A DNA stretch of 64,000 nucleotides, taken from the NCBI RefSeq assembly GCF_029784155.1, contig NC_073692.1, forward strand, positions 426,541,324 to 426,605,323. The letters are read 5' to 3'. Of the stretch, positions 24,740 to 36,655 are shown piece by piece (the stretch's first letter is position 1; every line of letters starts with the position of its first letter). The translations under genes and the position numbers were made by a program. A model generated the notes under the pieces. The model saw only the letters and a list, made by a program, of their open reading frames with translations. It ran no database searches and was not told the origin of the DNA. Source of the stretch: Uranotaenia lowii (Eukaryota > Arthropoda > Insecta > Diptera > Culicidae).

Positions 24740-27700
24740 GTTAAATGTTAGTGTGTGTTGAAAATATCAGAATTTTTGCTTTAACTTTTATGAATGAACT
24801 CCTATAAGAAATATGTTTTGCAAACATTCATATGAAATTAAAATGCGCACTTTTTTTCTGTCAGAGAGCAAACTTTTATTTAGAGACGTTCTTTAGTTAT
24901 AAGGGGTTTTTGAAGAAAAAATTTTACTTTTTAACGGTTAATTGGTGCAAACCAAAAAATTATTTTATGACGGCATTATTTAGTTCAAATATCAAATTTT
25001 TTATTGTAAAAATATACGAAATAAGATATTCATTAAACTCGGGAAAAAATCCATAGTTTGATAATTTTCAACACAAATTCACATATTTAAATACCCTATG
25101 AAAGAGAATATCCCCCCATTTCTTGAGCAAACGTAAAATTTCCATTCAAATTTTATTGACTGGATCCATTGTGGTCGGTTTTATAAGCGATCTAGCACAT
25201 TTAGTCAAATTTCTTTAAAATATTGAAAGTTACTGAAATTTTTCTTGTTATTTTTGAAATTACATTTAATTTATTAATTTAATTTTTACGAATTTTACTA
25301 AAAGCGTGAAACATATGTTAAATTGAACAATTGTCGGTCGAAAAGCACTCAGCATCTTTAACATGCTATAAAAGTTTATAAAAGTGGATCCCCAGTGAAG
25401 TGAGCGTGTATAAAATAAGGGGATCCGAAACCACACTCTTGTGCTACTGGACTCGGACCAGTTTATTCCATTTTTGTATGAAAAAAAACTCTCAAATGCT
25501 CAATTCACAAAAATATGTGAATTTACTGCAATTTTTCCGTCACTTTCTTTACGCAATGTCCGTTTTATCCGAGCATTTTAAAAACGTGTAATTTGCACGA
25601 CTGTTTTAGATTACTATAAAAACAATTTTGATGAAGGAATTTTCCTAATACCAACATCCTAAACTGACCATCCGCAAGAAGACTGAGAAGAAAAAAACAA
25701 TATCTGAACAAGAGCTTATTTTTTATTGCGATTCTACCTTAGGTTAAGACGGATACCCTAACTCGATCCCTTGACTTTCCCCTAACAACAAACTGATTCC
25801 TCCTTACTACGGCCATGTTATAGATAGATATATCTATGTCAAATTTCAATTCAGGCAAATTTCAACATGGGAAATTTTAAAAAATTATATCCAACACAAG
25901 ATGCCAAAAGAAGTACCTACCTGGATTCAATACTCATTGAAAGTGTTGAGATTATGTATGGTACCGTTATGCACATCGTGTCAAGTCAATATAACCAAAT
26001 AGGGATAGTCTGAAACACCCAAATTATCTGTTCACATAAGGTTGATGAACTAAAAAATTACACAAGTACACAAATAAAAATGGAAAGAGCTCACCAATTT
26101 TTTGTAATGGCTTAGCTCATGGATATCTTGAATCAATCGGGTCGACGCTGCAACATCAGTCACGATACTTTAGTTGTTTTAGCACTATTCCACCATGGAA
26201 AAGGCCAAAAACCAAAGAGTATAACAACCCTGGACCCGCTGCGAAACTCAATCAAACACACTTCCGGTCGTCCACTGTATTATAAGTCTCACACTTGTTT
26301 TCGTTTAACTATTCGAATTTCAAAAAGAGGAAATTTCCCAGATCCGAAAAAACGCGTCTGACACCTTCAACCAACGCCTACTCTTCTCTATACTTTTGAC
26401 TTCCATCAATCTGTACAGTTGAATTGTCTTCAAAACACAAAAGCCTCAATAACACTGACCACGTAATCAGTTTTGACTAATTTCAAGCCCCCCTTAAGAC
26501 GAGAAGCAATTGACTACCATTCACGTGGTCCAGATTGCCTAATGCAGGGTTCCACTTTCCAGTCGACATAATCCTCCAAAGCCCGAACCGAGCCCCGGAT
26601 GAAATATGGTAATTTCGTCACAGTACCTAAAACCACTTCCTGTGGTAGCGCGAGTGATGGGTTATGGTGTACTCTGCTCTATTGCAGAAGATAACAAAGT
26701 GGCGAAGGGAAGTTTAACGGAAGACTTCAAAACTTCACACTCAACTCGAGCACAGATGGTTAATAGACAGGCTGGTTGGAAAGAAGAATTATAGCAAACC
26801 AGAGTCTGGAAAGGAGCTCGAGAATTTCCTTCGGACGGCGATAATGAGCTACTACAACATGTCTACGTACCGAGCAGCCAGTTAATATTTTAAATGGATT
26901 TTCGTGTACTTTACCAGGGAGTTGAAATCTCTAACTTTTCCAGAGTTCTTCTGTTTTTCTTCGATGTGAAAGGTCGGCCTAGAAAAATTGAAAACGGACA
27001 GTTTTCTTCTTTCGGCTGATTTTTTATGCCTTTCCTTCGCGTTGTTCCTGAACCAAATACATAACCAACCCAAGAAAACTTGAGGAAGCTTAGATTTCGG
27101 CCTCACTAGGTCATGAAAACCATTAAATTGGTGTGGAAAGCGACCGGGAGCAAAAGAGGCAAAAGAAAAAAAAACATCTAGGAAGTAAAAATAGAAAGCC
27201 GAAAAGAGTGGGTGTTGTTGGGCCATTTAAGGCTACCCTGTGTGAGAAACAAATTTGTTAACAAATTGCATTCATGTCTCCCGTGATCCCGACCGACACC
27301 GGTTCCAGTCCCCTCGTTTGCCGTAACGCAACCCAACAGATGTCCCGGATGCCGATCCTTGCTGAACGAGGAAGGAAAAACGGCGCTCACTTACTTATAC
27401 TGTCGTTTCTGGTATCGTCTTTTGTTGGTACAAAATGGCAACATTCTCCCCGAACTTTACTGCCATAAAACTGATTAATGTCCAAAATGTGACGGGTAAT
27501 GGTGACTAATTTAATGAAATTCTATTTTTTTTCGCCTTTTTTCTCTTCGGGCAAATATTGATAGAGGAGAAATGGCGGTGATTTTCGATAGCGCGGCAGT
27601 TTGTTGGACGTAATTACCATTTATTAAAATAACTTGAAAAAAGAAATATATATTTGTAGAATTTAAACAAAATTATGTTAATTATGTTTTTTTTTCTTTC

Positions 27701-27961
27701 CAGGTAAGTTCGAAACTCGGATATTCTTAAAGACTAGCGTAAGTTAATTAATTGATGGATAATTGATGACGAATTTTCGTTTTTAAATTCAGAAAAAATG
27801 TTTAACAACATATTATGATTCTTAACGTGTTAGGTTGGAAATAAGGTTGGAAATAAATTGATAAATATTGTGAAACTCACATGACATGACAATTGATGTT
27901 CGTACTATCGATTAGTTTCATTTTTATTAGATAAAATTTATTATTTGAATCTTTTTACTAG
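24740..27961. other. Non-coding DNA, no gene recognised
   Basis: 24.7-25.9 kb is very AT-rich. About 25.9-27.5 kb has a more balanced composition and open frames of 62-114 codons on both strands without recognisable domains. It could be unique intronic or intergenic DNA. No RNA gene or transposon end was found. Confidence 0.45.
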
Positions 27962-29140
27962 TTTAAACGATTTTAACGATTTCAACAATATTAACGATTT
28001 AAACAATTTTAATATTTTAACGATTTAAACGATTTTAACGATTTTAACGATTTTAACGATTTTAACGATTTTAACGATTTCAACGATTTTAACGATTTTA
28101 ACGATTTTAACGATTTTAACGATATTGGCGATTTTAACGATATTAACGATTTTAACATTTTAACAATTTTAACGATTTTAACGATTTTAACGATTTTAAC
28201 GATTTTAACGATTTTAACGATTTTAACGATTTTAACGATTTTACCAATTTTAACGATTTTAACGATTTAAACGATTTAAACGATTTTAAAGATTTAAACG
28301 ATTTAAACGATTTAAACGATTTTAGCGATTTTAACGATTTTAACGAATTTAACGATTTTAACGATTTTAACGATTTTGACGATTTTAACGATTTTAACGA
28401 TTTTAACGATTTTGACGATTTTAACGATATTTACATTTTAACAATTTTAACGATTTTAACGATTTTAACGATTTTAACGATGTAAACGATTTTGACGATT
28501 TTAACGATATTTACATTTTAACAATTTTAACGATTTTAACGATTTTAACGATTTAAACGATTTTAACGATTTTAACGATTTTAACGATTTTAACGATTTT
28601 AACGATTTTAACGATTTTAACGATTTAAACGATTTAAACGATTTTAAAGATTTAAACGATTTAAACGATTTTAGCGATTTTAACGATTTTAACGATTTTA
28701 ACGATTTTAACGATTTTGACGATTTTAACGATTTTAACGATTTTAACGATTTTGACGATTTTAACGATATTTACATTTTAACAATTTTAACGATTTTAAC
28801 GATTTTAACGATTTTAACGATTTAAACGATTTTGACGATTTTAACGATATTTACATTTTAACGATTTAAACGATTTTGACGATTTTAACGATATTTACAT
28901 TTTAACGATTTTAACGATTTTAACGATTTTAACGATTTTAACGATTTAAACGATTTTAACGATTTTAACGATTTTAACGATTTTAACGATTTTAACGATT
29001 TAAACGATTTAAACGATTTTAAAGATTTAAACGATTTAAACGATTTAAACGATTTTAGCGATTTTAACGATTTTAACGATTTTAACGATTTTAACGATTT
29101 TGACGATTTTAACGATTTTAACGATTTTAACGATTTTAAC
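27962..29140. repeat. 9-bp satellite 3a (TTTTAACGA unit)
   Basis: Roughly 130 units of TTTTAACGA with variants (TTTAAACGA, TTTTGACGA, TTTTAGCGA). Marker words repeat with larger spacing: TTACATTTTA at about 28431, 28511, 28771 and 28851, plus a shifted copy near 28895, and TTTTAGCGA near 28320, 28670 and 29053. This implies a higher-order unit of about 340-385 bp repeated about three times. Non-coding. Confidence 0.97.
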
Positions 29141-30620
29141 GATTTTATCGATTTTAATCGATTTTATCATTTTTATCGATGTTATAGATTTATCGATTTT
29201 ATCTATTTTATCGATTTTATCGATTTTATCGATTTTATCGATTTTAACGATTTCATCAATTTTATCGATTTCAACGATTTCAACGATTTTATCGATTTTA
29301 TCGATTTCATCGATTTTATCGATTTTATCGATTTTATCGATTTTATCGATTTTATCGATTTTATCGATTTTATCGATTTTATCGATTTTATCGATTTTAT
29401 CGATTTTATCGATTTTATCGATTTTATCGATTTTATCGATTTTATCGATTTTATCGATTTTAACGATTTTAACGATTTTAACGATTTTATCGATTTTATC
29501 GATTTTATCGATTCTATCGATTTTATCGATTTTAAAGATTTTTAAGATTTTATCGATTTTATCAATTTCATCGAATGTACCGATTTTATTGATTTCAAAG
29601 GTTTTAACAACTTTATCGATTTAATAGATTTTGTCGATTTAATCGATTTTATCGATTTCATCGTTTTTTGTCGATTTTATCGATTTTACCGATTCCATCG
29701 ATTTGATCGATTTTATCGAATTTATCGATTTTATCGAATTTATCGAATTTATCGATTTAATCGATTTTATCGATTTTATCGATTTTATCGATTTTATCGA
29801 TTTTATCGATTTTATCGATTTTATCGATTTTATCGATTTTATCGATTTTATCGATTTTATCGATTTTATCGATTTTATCGATTTTATCGATTTTATCGAT
29901 TTTATCGATTTTATCGATTTTATCGATTTTATCGATTTTATCGATTTTATCGATTTTATCGATTTTATCGATTTTATCGATTTTATCGATTTTATCGATT
30001 TCATCGATTTTATGGATTGTTTCGATTTTATCAATTTTAAAGATTTTAACGATTTAGCGATGATTTCAACGATTTTGACGATTTTAACGGTTTTAACGAT
30101 TTTTAAGATTTCATCGATATTTTTATTTTATCCATTTTATCAATTTCATCGAATTTATCGATTTAATTGATTTCAACGGTTTTAACAACTATCGATTTAA
30201 TAGATTGTGTCGATTTTATCAATTTTATTGATTTCATCGATTTTATCAATTTTATCGATTTAATCGATTTTATCGATTTTATCGAATTGATCGATTTTAT
30301 CATTTTATAGATTTTATCGATTTTATCGATTTTATCGATTTTATCGATTTTATCGATTTTATCGATTTTATCGATTTTATCGATTTTATCGATTTAATCG
30401 ATTATGTTCGATTTTATCGATTTTATCGATTTTATCGATTTTATCGATTTTATCGATTTTATCGATTTTATCGATTTTATCGATTTTATCGATTTTATCG
30501 ATTTTATCGATTTTAACGATTTTATCGATTTTATCTATTTCATCAAGTTTTTCGATTTTATCGATTTTATCGATTTTATCAATTTTTTCGATTTTATCGA
30601 ACTTATCGATTTTATTCATC
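29141..30620. repeat. 9-bp satellite 3b (TTTTATCGA unit)
   Basis: Continuous with satellite 3a but switched to TTTTATCGA, so nearly every junction contains the palindrome ATCGAT. Some mixed units (TTTTAACGA, TTTCATCGA, AATTTATCGA) occur at the block edges near 29240-29290, 29460-29490 and 30040-30250. The long Ile-Asp-Phe and Ser-Ile-Lys repeat frames come from the 9-bp period and are not genes. Confidence 0.97.
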
Positions 30621-30899
30621 TTATAGCTTTTATGGATTTGATCGCTTTTATAATTTTTTTTCCGGTTGCTCGATTTTTTTTCTGCTCTACCGTTTTTCTT
30701 TATTTTAATGATTTTTTAAATTTTATCAATTGTATTTTTTTTTTTAATTTTACGATCTTTTCGATCAGTTTTATTGTTTTTGTAAGTTTGAAATATTTCA
30801 ACGATTTCAATGATTTATCGATTTTTGAGTGGATACTTTGTCTTTTTTATATGTATCCTTTTATCTTTCTTGTATTTTCATAACATTAAGGAACATAAA
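30621..30899. other. Decayed edge of satellite 3
   Basis: T-rich sequence with scattered satellite-like words (TTTTATCAA, ATTTCAACGA, GATTTATCGA). It looks like degenerating satellite units grading into AT-rich DNA. Confidence 0.6.
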
Positions 30900-30901
30900 T
30901 A

Positions 30902-31460
30902 CAGACCCCGTTCGTTTTTGGCAACATTCGATTTTGGCAACATCCGATTTTGGCACATGTGCCAAAATCGAACGGTTTTTAGAAACAACATTACCTTTTA
31001 GTTTTCGTTATAACAGGACCAATATAATTTATACAAACACCATACATACGTATTTATGTTCTGAAATGGTAATAAAATGCAACAATAAATACAAAAGTAT
31101 TTTAATAAATTTATTGAGTACTCAAAAATTACAAAAAGATGAAAAATTCAAAAAGTTAAAAAACAAAATTAAACAAAAGACTGAAAATGATGAAAAACAA
31201 CAACAAAATGATGGAGAATGACAAAAACAGCAAATATGTCAAATGAAAACAAACATTATAAAAAAAACAAGAAAGGTGCAAAATGCATCAAAAACATGAT
31301 GAAAAAAAATAAAAAAATTTCTACAAATGGTCGGAAATGGACTAAAAATAACGTTTTTAATATAATAGTTATTATTTAAAAAATTACTGAAAAATAAGTT
31401 GAGAAAAATACCGTTTGATTTTGGCAACACAAAATGTACGCCAAAATCGAACGGGGTCTG
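30902..31460. mobile_element. MITE family M1, copy 1 (TA-flanked, 559 bp)
   Basis: The ends CAGACCCCGTTCG and CGAACGGGGTCTG are perfect inverted repeats flanked by TA (30900-30901 and 31461-31462). The left subterminal region has tandem copies of the word TTCGATTTTGGCAAC and a perfect 26-bp palindrome at 30945-30970 (half-site CGATTTTGGCACA). The right end carries the same word inverted. No transposase is encoded; the open frame across the interior is Lys/Asn/Gln-rich and not credible. A second copy is at 42870-43467. Confidence 0.9.
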
Positions 31461-31462
31461 TA

Positions 31463-31938
31463 CTTTAAATTGATGTTTTAAGAAATGATAATAGTGCAGT
31501 AAATGCTGAAAGAAAATTCAAAATATTGCTTGAGAAAGCTTTTCTAATTCAGCTCGCGTTAGTTGTAGTTTTATTACATATGTTTTCTGATTATCACGAA
31601 GCAACAAAATTAACATTTTTCGCGGTGCGAAAAATTAAGGAACTAATTTCGACTAATTTGATGTATGTATGTATGATATGTATGTATGTATGTAAGTATG
31701 TATGTATGTATGTATGTATAATATGTATTAAAATTTTCTTTTTGTTTATTATTCCTAATCCATTAAAATCCAGTAAATTTGACAAAAATGTAATAGGGAT
31801 GTGAAATAAATATGATTATAGATATTTTTTAAAACATAAGTCAAATCATCAAAATTGGTAATTGAATTAAAACCCCTAATATCAAAACTTTTTTTTTATC
31901 AAATTTTCAAAATTTTAAGAGTTTAATTTTTTTTAAAG
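31463..31938. other. AT-rich spacer with a TGTA microsatellite
   Basis: Contains an interrupted run of TGTA tetranucleotides at about 31661-31725. The open frame that crosses it is a by-product. Nothing else recognised. Confidence 0.7.
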
Positions 31939-31943
31939 CGTTG

Positions 31944-33310
31944 CACCATGGGAAAAATGTGTATAAACCGAGAAGAAATTCAATATCTTCCCCCCTACAT
32001 CAACCAAATCTATGAAAATATACTTCCCTTAAGTGAAAATGTCCATAGTAATTGGATAGGATTGGACATACTTTCAGACGCCGCACGAGCTTACGAACGG
32101 AGATATAGTACCTTTTTAACCCCGAATTCCCCTACATTTTGTAAACAATCAAGAAAAAAACACTGATTTGGACTAGAAAATTTTGAACAATCTTAGACCT
32201 ATCTTGTGTGATATTTTCCGAGGAATCAAATGAAGGCTGTTTGAGGCCCCACACGCATCGTAAAAACGAGTTATGTCTGATTGTACCCTCAATTCCCGTA
32301 CATTTTTTGATAAATTGATAAAAAAAATCACTTAAAAATTTTGAATCAAATGAGACCTATAGTGTGTGATTTCTTCCGAGAAATCGAAAGAAGGCTGTTT
32401 GAGCGACACCACGCATTGGAAAAAAAAGTCATGACTGATTTACCTTCAATTCCCCTACATTTTATCAACAGTTCAGATAAAGCATGTTCGGACTTGAAAA
32501 TGTTGAACCCATTGAGACTTATCTTGACTGATTTTTTTCCGAGAAATCGAATTATCGAAAAAAAAATCATACTAGATAGGTTTCATTTTCTTCAAAATCT
32601 TCCAGTCCAAACAAGCTTTTTCTGAACAATATTAAAAATGTTGGGAAATTGAGGGTAAAACGACCAGTACTCCATTTTACGATGTGTGCGGTGGCTCAAA
32701 CATCCTTGATTTGATTTTTAGGAAAAAATCACGAAAGGTAAGTCTCATTCGATTCAAAACTTTCAAGTCCTGACATGCATTTTTCTCAATTAATTGACAA
32801 TTTTAAGAGAATTAAGAGTAAAACAGCCATAACTAAATTTTTTCATGCGTGCGGGGCTAGAACAACCTTCATTTGATTTTTCGAAAAAAAATCACACCAT
32901 AGATCTCATTTGATTCAAAAATTTCAAGTCCGAACGTGCGTTTTTCTCAATTGATTGAAAAATGTAGCGGAATCGAGAGTAAACCGATCATAACTTTATT
33001 TCGATGTGTGCGGTGGCTCAAACAGCCTTCATTTGAATCTTCAAATAAGTTGCACACAGGATAGGTCTATTATTGTTCAAAATTTTCTAGCCCAAACTTG
33101 TGGTTATCTGGATTGTTTACAAAATATAGAGGAAATGAGGGTTAAAAAGAGAATATATCTCCGTTCGTAAGCTCGTGCAGCCTCTAAAAATATGTTGAAT
33201 CGATACTTTGGAAATTTTTACTCAAGGGAAGTATATTTCCATAGATTTGGTTCGTGAAGGAGGGAAGATATTGAATTTCTTAGCGGTTTATACACTTTTT
33301 CCCCATTGTG
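31944..33310. mobile_element. Foldback element with tandem-unit inverted arms, 1367 bp
   Basis: The left end starts CACCATGGGAAAAA and the reverse complement of the right end starts CACAATGGGGAAAAA. The match continues with only moderate divergence for over 300 bp (for example TGTATAAACCG, AATTCAATATCTTCC, CACGAGCTTACGAACGGAGA). Both flanks carry CGTTG (31939-31943 and 33311-33315), a candidate 5-bp target-site duplication. Each arm contains direct repeats of a unit near 162 bp. Left-arm markers (TTCCCCTACATTTT-like) fall near 32128, 32292 and 32452; inverted right-arm markers fall near 32645, 32810, 32970 and 33131. The arms meet near 32627, so almost the whole element is one long imperfect hairpin. 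No coding sequence. The architecture resembles Drosophila FB elements; the superfamily is unassigned. Confidence 0.88.
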
Positions 33311-33370
33311 CGTTGTTACTCTGATACTAAAATATCTAGGCAAAAACTTAATCCACGATTGATAATAGAC

Positions 33371-33600
33371 TCTATTTATTTATAATCAGTTTTCGATTTT
33401 CATGTAGGTTTGATGGTTCTTCAGTTACGAATGATTGATTTTGCTCAAAACTCGAAACTTCTGAACACCATATCACCGAAACTAGAAGTGATACACAAAA
33501 TCTGTCAAATGATTCCAATTCATGACGTCAAATTGGAACAAAGATATCAAAAATAATTCCTTTGTATAATGTTTTTGGAAGCAACACATTCTGTAAATAA
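33371..33600 (+). repeat. Interspersed repeat R3, related to the interior of hAT-B
   Basis: This sequence aligns by eye, at roughly three quarters identity, with the reverse complement of about 53450-53680, the stretch immediately left of the BEL insertion. Landmarks are CAGTTACGAATGATTGATTTT, shortened and mutated in the other copy, CCATATCACCGAAACTA and CAAAATCTGTCAAATG. It is probably a fragment of another copy of the hAT-type element or of a repeat inside it. Confidence 0.6.
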
Positions 33601-35598
33601 TCTTGACCTCGGGGACACACATTTTTGGCTACATTTATTTCAAAATATCATTTGTTGTTGGTTATTAACGATTTTTAATCCATTTTTTAATGCGTTCAAA
33701 TCAATTTTGAATATATTTTGCAAGTAATATTTTGAGATAATACTCAATCACGAAACTTAGATGAAAATATTTCCAGTTTTCAAGTTTTCCAGCCCATGGC
33801 TTCAGCATACCCTGAATGAGCTGACGACCATCTTTCTTGTGCTTTAGGATTTCCATGAGCCGGGCCGACATGGTTGAAATTTTCCGTTTGCGAGGTTAAA
33901 TTTCACGTGAGCGCCCCGAAATGTCTGTGTAAGTGTGTTTGATGTATGTATGTAAACGAATGCGGTCGGCTGGTATGTTGTCACAATTTGATTCAGTTAC
34001 AAAATCCACCATACCACACATTACCCCGGGAGCGGAACTCAGGTCGGGCTCCGTTTTCGGTGGAAACTCTTCGCGCGAAGACTTAGACTTTTGGGATCCC
34101 CAGAGCTGTATGCCACATGAACGGGAGGCGAAAATATGTGTGTTTGGTTTTTTTCTCATCTCATGTGTCCTCCCGAATGTCGGCATAGAAAGCGGGAGAA
34201 GCGAAAACGAAATGATGCTGTTTCAGCTTTTCCAAGAGCTACTTCCGCTGACTTTGGTCGCTTCCTGTAAATGAAGCATAACTTCGGGGGCAATTGAAGC
34301 GAGCATACACATCACACAGGCAGGAGCGCCCCCACAATGTATTCCCCAAGGGGAACAGGCAAACGTCAAAAAGGGAGTTGGCGAAAAGTAGTGGTGGCAC
34401 ACATAGCGAGTTACAGAAAAAAAATAATCGAGAATATTTGAATTGCGACATACGGGAATTTGTGACTTTTATTTTTCACAAGATCTTCCTCTGTCGCTGT
34501 TGGATTTGCAGCTTATTGAAATTTTTAGGATTCTGTTCGCTGAAATGTGACATGGTACATTATTCATGACCACTAGAGTAATGTCTGGGATAGTGTACGA
34601 AACTTAAATTGTTTGGAATTATGTGGGCAGATTTATAATACCGCTAAGAAATAATCAAAGTATATCTTATCCTATTGCAGATATCACAGGGATACTGAAA
34701 TGTTCCAAATTGAGGAGCCATCTCAGATTCCCTTCCACTCCCTAGCGCTTCCTGCACAATGGAAGCTGTCGAGGAGCATTGATTTCCCCACCGCATCAGC
34801 ACAATCGGCAAAACGATGAGTTTATGTTGCCATCCCGTAAGCGAGCTCATGGGGTAAGCCGCTAAAAGCCAAAGTGTAAGCTGACAAAGCAAAGAAGCCA
34901 ACCTTAATTGAAATCGAATGGCAGCGATTTGCTCGGTCTGAATGTGGTGTTTCCGATGTTGTGTACCGATATCCGTCCATATTTAAGCAATCACAGGCTT
35001 ATGCTCTTTCTCTATCTCTCGACACGGCTGCTTCTGCTCCAGGAAGAGCTCCGTCAGCTATTGTTGAAGCTCCCCAACTCCTGTGCTCCTGCTACTTCTT
35101 AACGAGTAGGAGTCGTCGTAGCAGCTTTTGGATGGCCCTCATCGATTACACCCACAATGATGCTTCTCCAATTCGAACTTCGACGACAACGACGACGACG
35201 ACGACTAACTGAACTGAAAGTTGTGTTCGAAGACAGAGCACTTTCGCTGATTGGGCGAAAGTTGTGAATGGCATACCTAGTATTTAGAAAGTGGGAGAGA
35301 TGACTGCCATCCGAGTTCCGGGAAAGTGATAAGTTCCGACGAAGTTCTGTCGCAGAGTAATGAAATCACAGTTAACCCTCTGTTGTCCAAAGATCTGATG
35401 GTGTGGGACATTTGAGATTCAGTTTGATGATTAAGGAAATCGACTTTGCAAATGATGACCCAATATCTGAGTTTTATTGGTGGAATTGCCAGATGATCGT
35501 TACCCATTGGATTATTTTTTCTCGCACGCAAGTTGAATTTATTAAAAACGCAAGACCGTTTTCAAAACTTGCTTGCTTTTGAGAGATTTCAAGAATTC
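33601..35598. other. Non-coding DNA with GC-richer parts
   Basis: About 33900-35250 is less AT-rich, with open frames of 64-113 codons on both strands that overlap and show no recognised domains. A CGA/GAC triplet run lies near 35180-35206. No gene call can be supported. Confidence 0.45.
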
Positions 35599-35610
35599 AC
35601 AATTCTGGCC

Positions 35611-35802
35611 GGGGCTTGTGATATAGCTAAGTTGGCAAGTCTGTTGTCTCCTGAGCCGATGTCCGCGAGTTCAAGCCCAAGAGTAAACATCGAACACAGT
35701 TGTACCGGATAAGTTTTTCAATAACGATCCGCCAATAGCAACGTTGATAATGTCGCAAATGCCATAAAGATGGTAAAACGACTATAATCGAAACAAAAAA
35801 AA
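35611..35802 (+). mobile_element. tRNA-derived SINE with perfect TSD
   Basis: The insert is flanked by identical ACAATTCTGGCC duplications at 35599-35610 and 35803-35814. It has a Pol III A box (TAGCTAAGTTGG at about 35624) and a B box (GAGTTCAAGCC at about 35667), and ends in an A-rich tail. The length of about 192 bp, tRNA-like head and A tail fit a SINE mobilised by a LINE. The junction between the A tail and the TSD is ambiguous by a few bases. No protein is encoded. Confidence 0.9.
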
Positions 35803-35814
35803 ACAATTCTGGCC

Positions 35815-36265
35815 ATTGTTCTTCCTGATAAAATGTCAAATATTCTCAAAGCTGAGATCTAACCGAAAATATGATATCTCACTGACGAGATTCCACGTTA
35901 TTGAAACATTCGTTCGTAGATAGACTTCTAGACAACTGGAAGAAGAATGATTGAAGATATTAAAATAAAACGAACACAAACACAAACATGATCTCAATAA
36001 AACTTGATGTTTCCTCTAAAAGCTTCCTCCTACTTAACTCTAAGCGTAAATCTTTCGAGGATCTGATGGCTAGCATCTTTGTATTAGACTAGGCTTACCA
36101 AATACTCTCAGAAAAGGCGAGATTCTGGATTCCGGAGACATCATCGTTTGGAGGCAAGTTAAAGAATATTTCTTGAATCGAAAAACATTAACATCACTCA
36201 AATGTGCTCAAAGAACGCTTAACTGAACCAGATTGTTATGGTTATATAGATATGCTAAGATATGC
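35815..36265. other. Non-coding DNA
   Basis: No gene, RNA or transposon terminus recognised. Confidence 0.5.
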
Positions 36266-36655
36266 TCGCCAGAGTGCCCGATTTTATCCGGACTTCCCAA
36301 ATTAAATATCACAAAATTTAGGAAAATTTCGGTCCGGCCCGGTTGTCCGGATTTCGGTAAAAAGTATTTTTCACAGATTTTCTCACCTTTTTTCCAAAAA
36401 AAAAACATAAATCGAGTTATTATAATTTTATTTTTGCATCCAAAAACGATATTTCTTAGTTTTATCGAAATGATCATAAACAGTTTTTCGGAAGCCTTAA
36501 AATACTATTCAATATCTGATGTGCTTTGATGAAAATATTTATGTTCAAGTGTATTCTATTTTATTGTTATTGAGTAATTCCGTGGTTATGACAAAATTTG
36601 TCCGGATATTGTCCGGATTTCGTCAGGTTTTTAAATAGTCTGGAAATGTCTGAAA
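36266..36655. repeat. Degenerate CCGGAT-motif repeat
   Basis: Contains clusters of CCGGAC/CCGGAT and GTCCGGATTT words near both edges (36285-36360 and 36600-36635), like the elements near 22.6 kb and 50.7 kb. No clean inverted repeat or target-site duplication was found, so boundaries are approximate. Confidence 0.4.

Noticed and set aside
29100..30883. Ile-Asp-Phe, Ser-Ile-Lys and similar repeat frames
   Set aside because: Artefacts of the 9-bp satellite 3.
30829..31221. Protein encoded by MITE M1
   Set aside because: The frame crosses the MITE boundary into flanking satellite edge and is low in complexity; the second copy does not preserve it.
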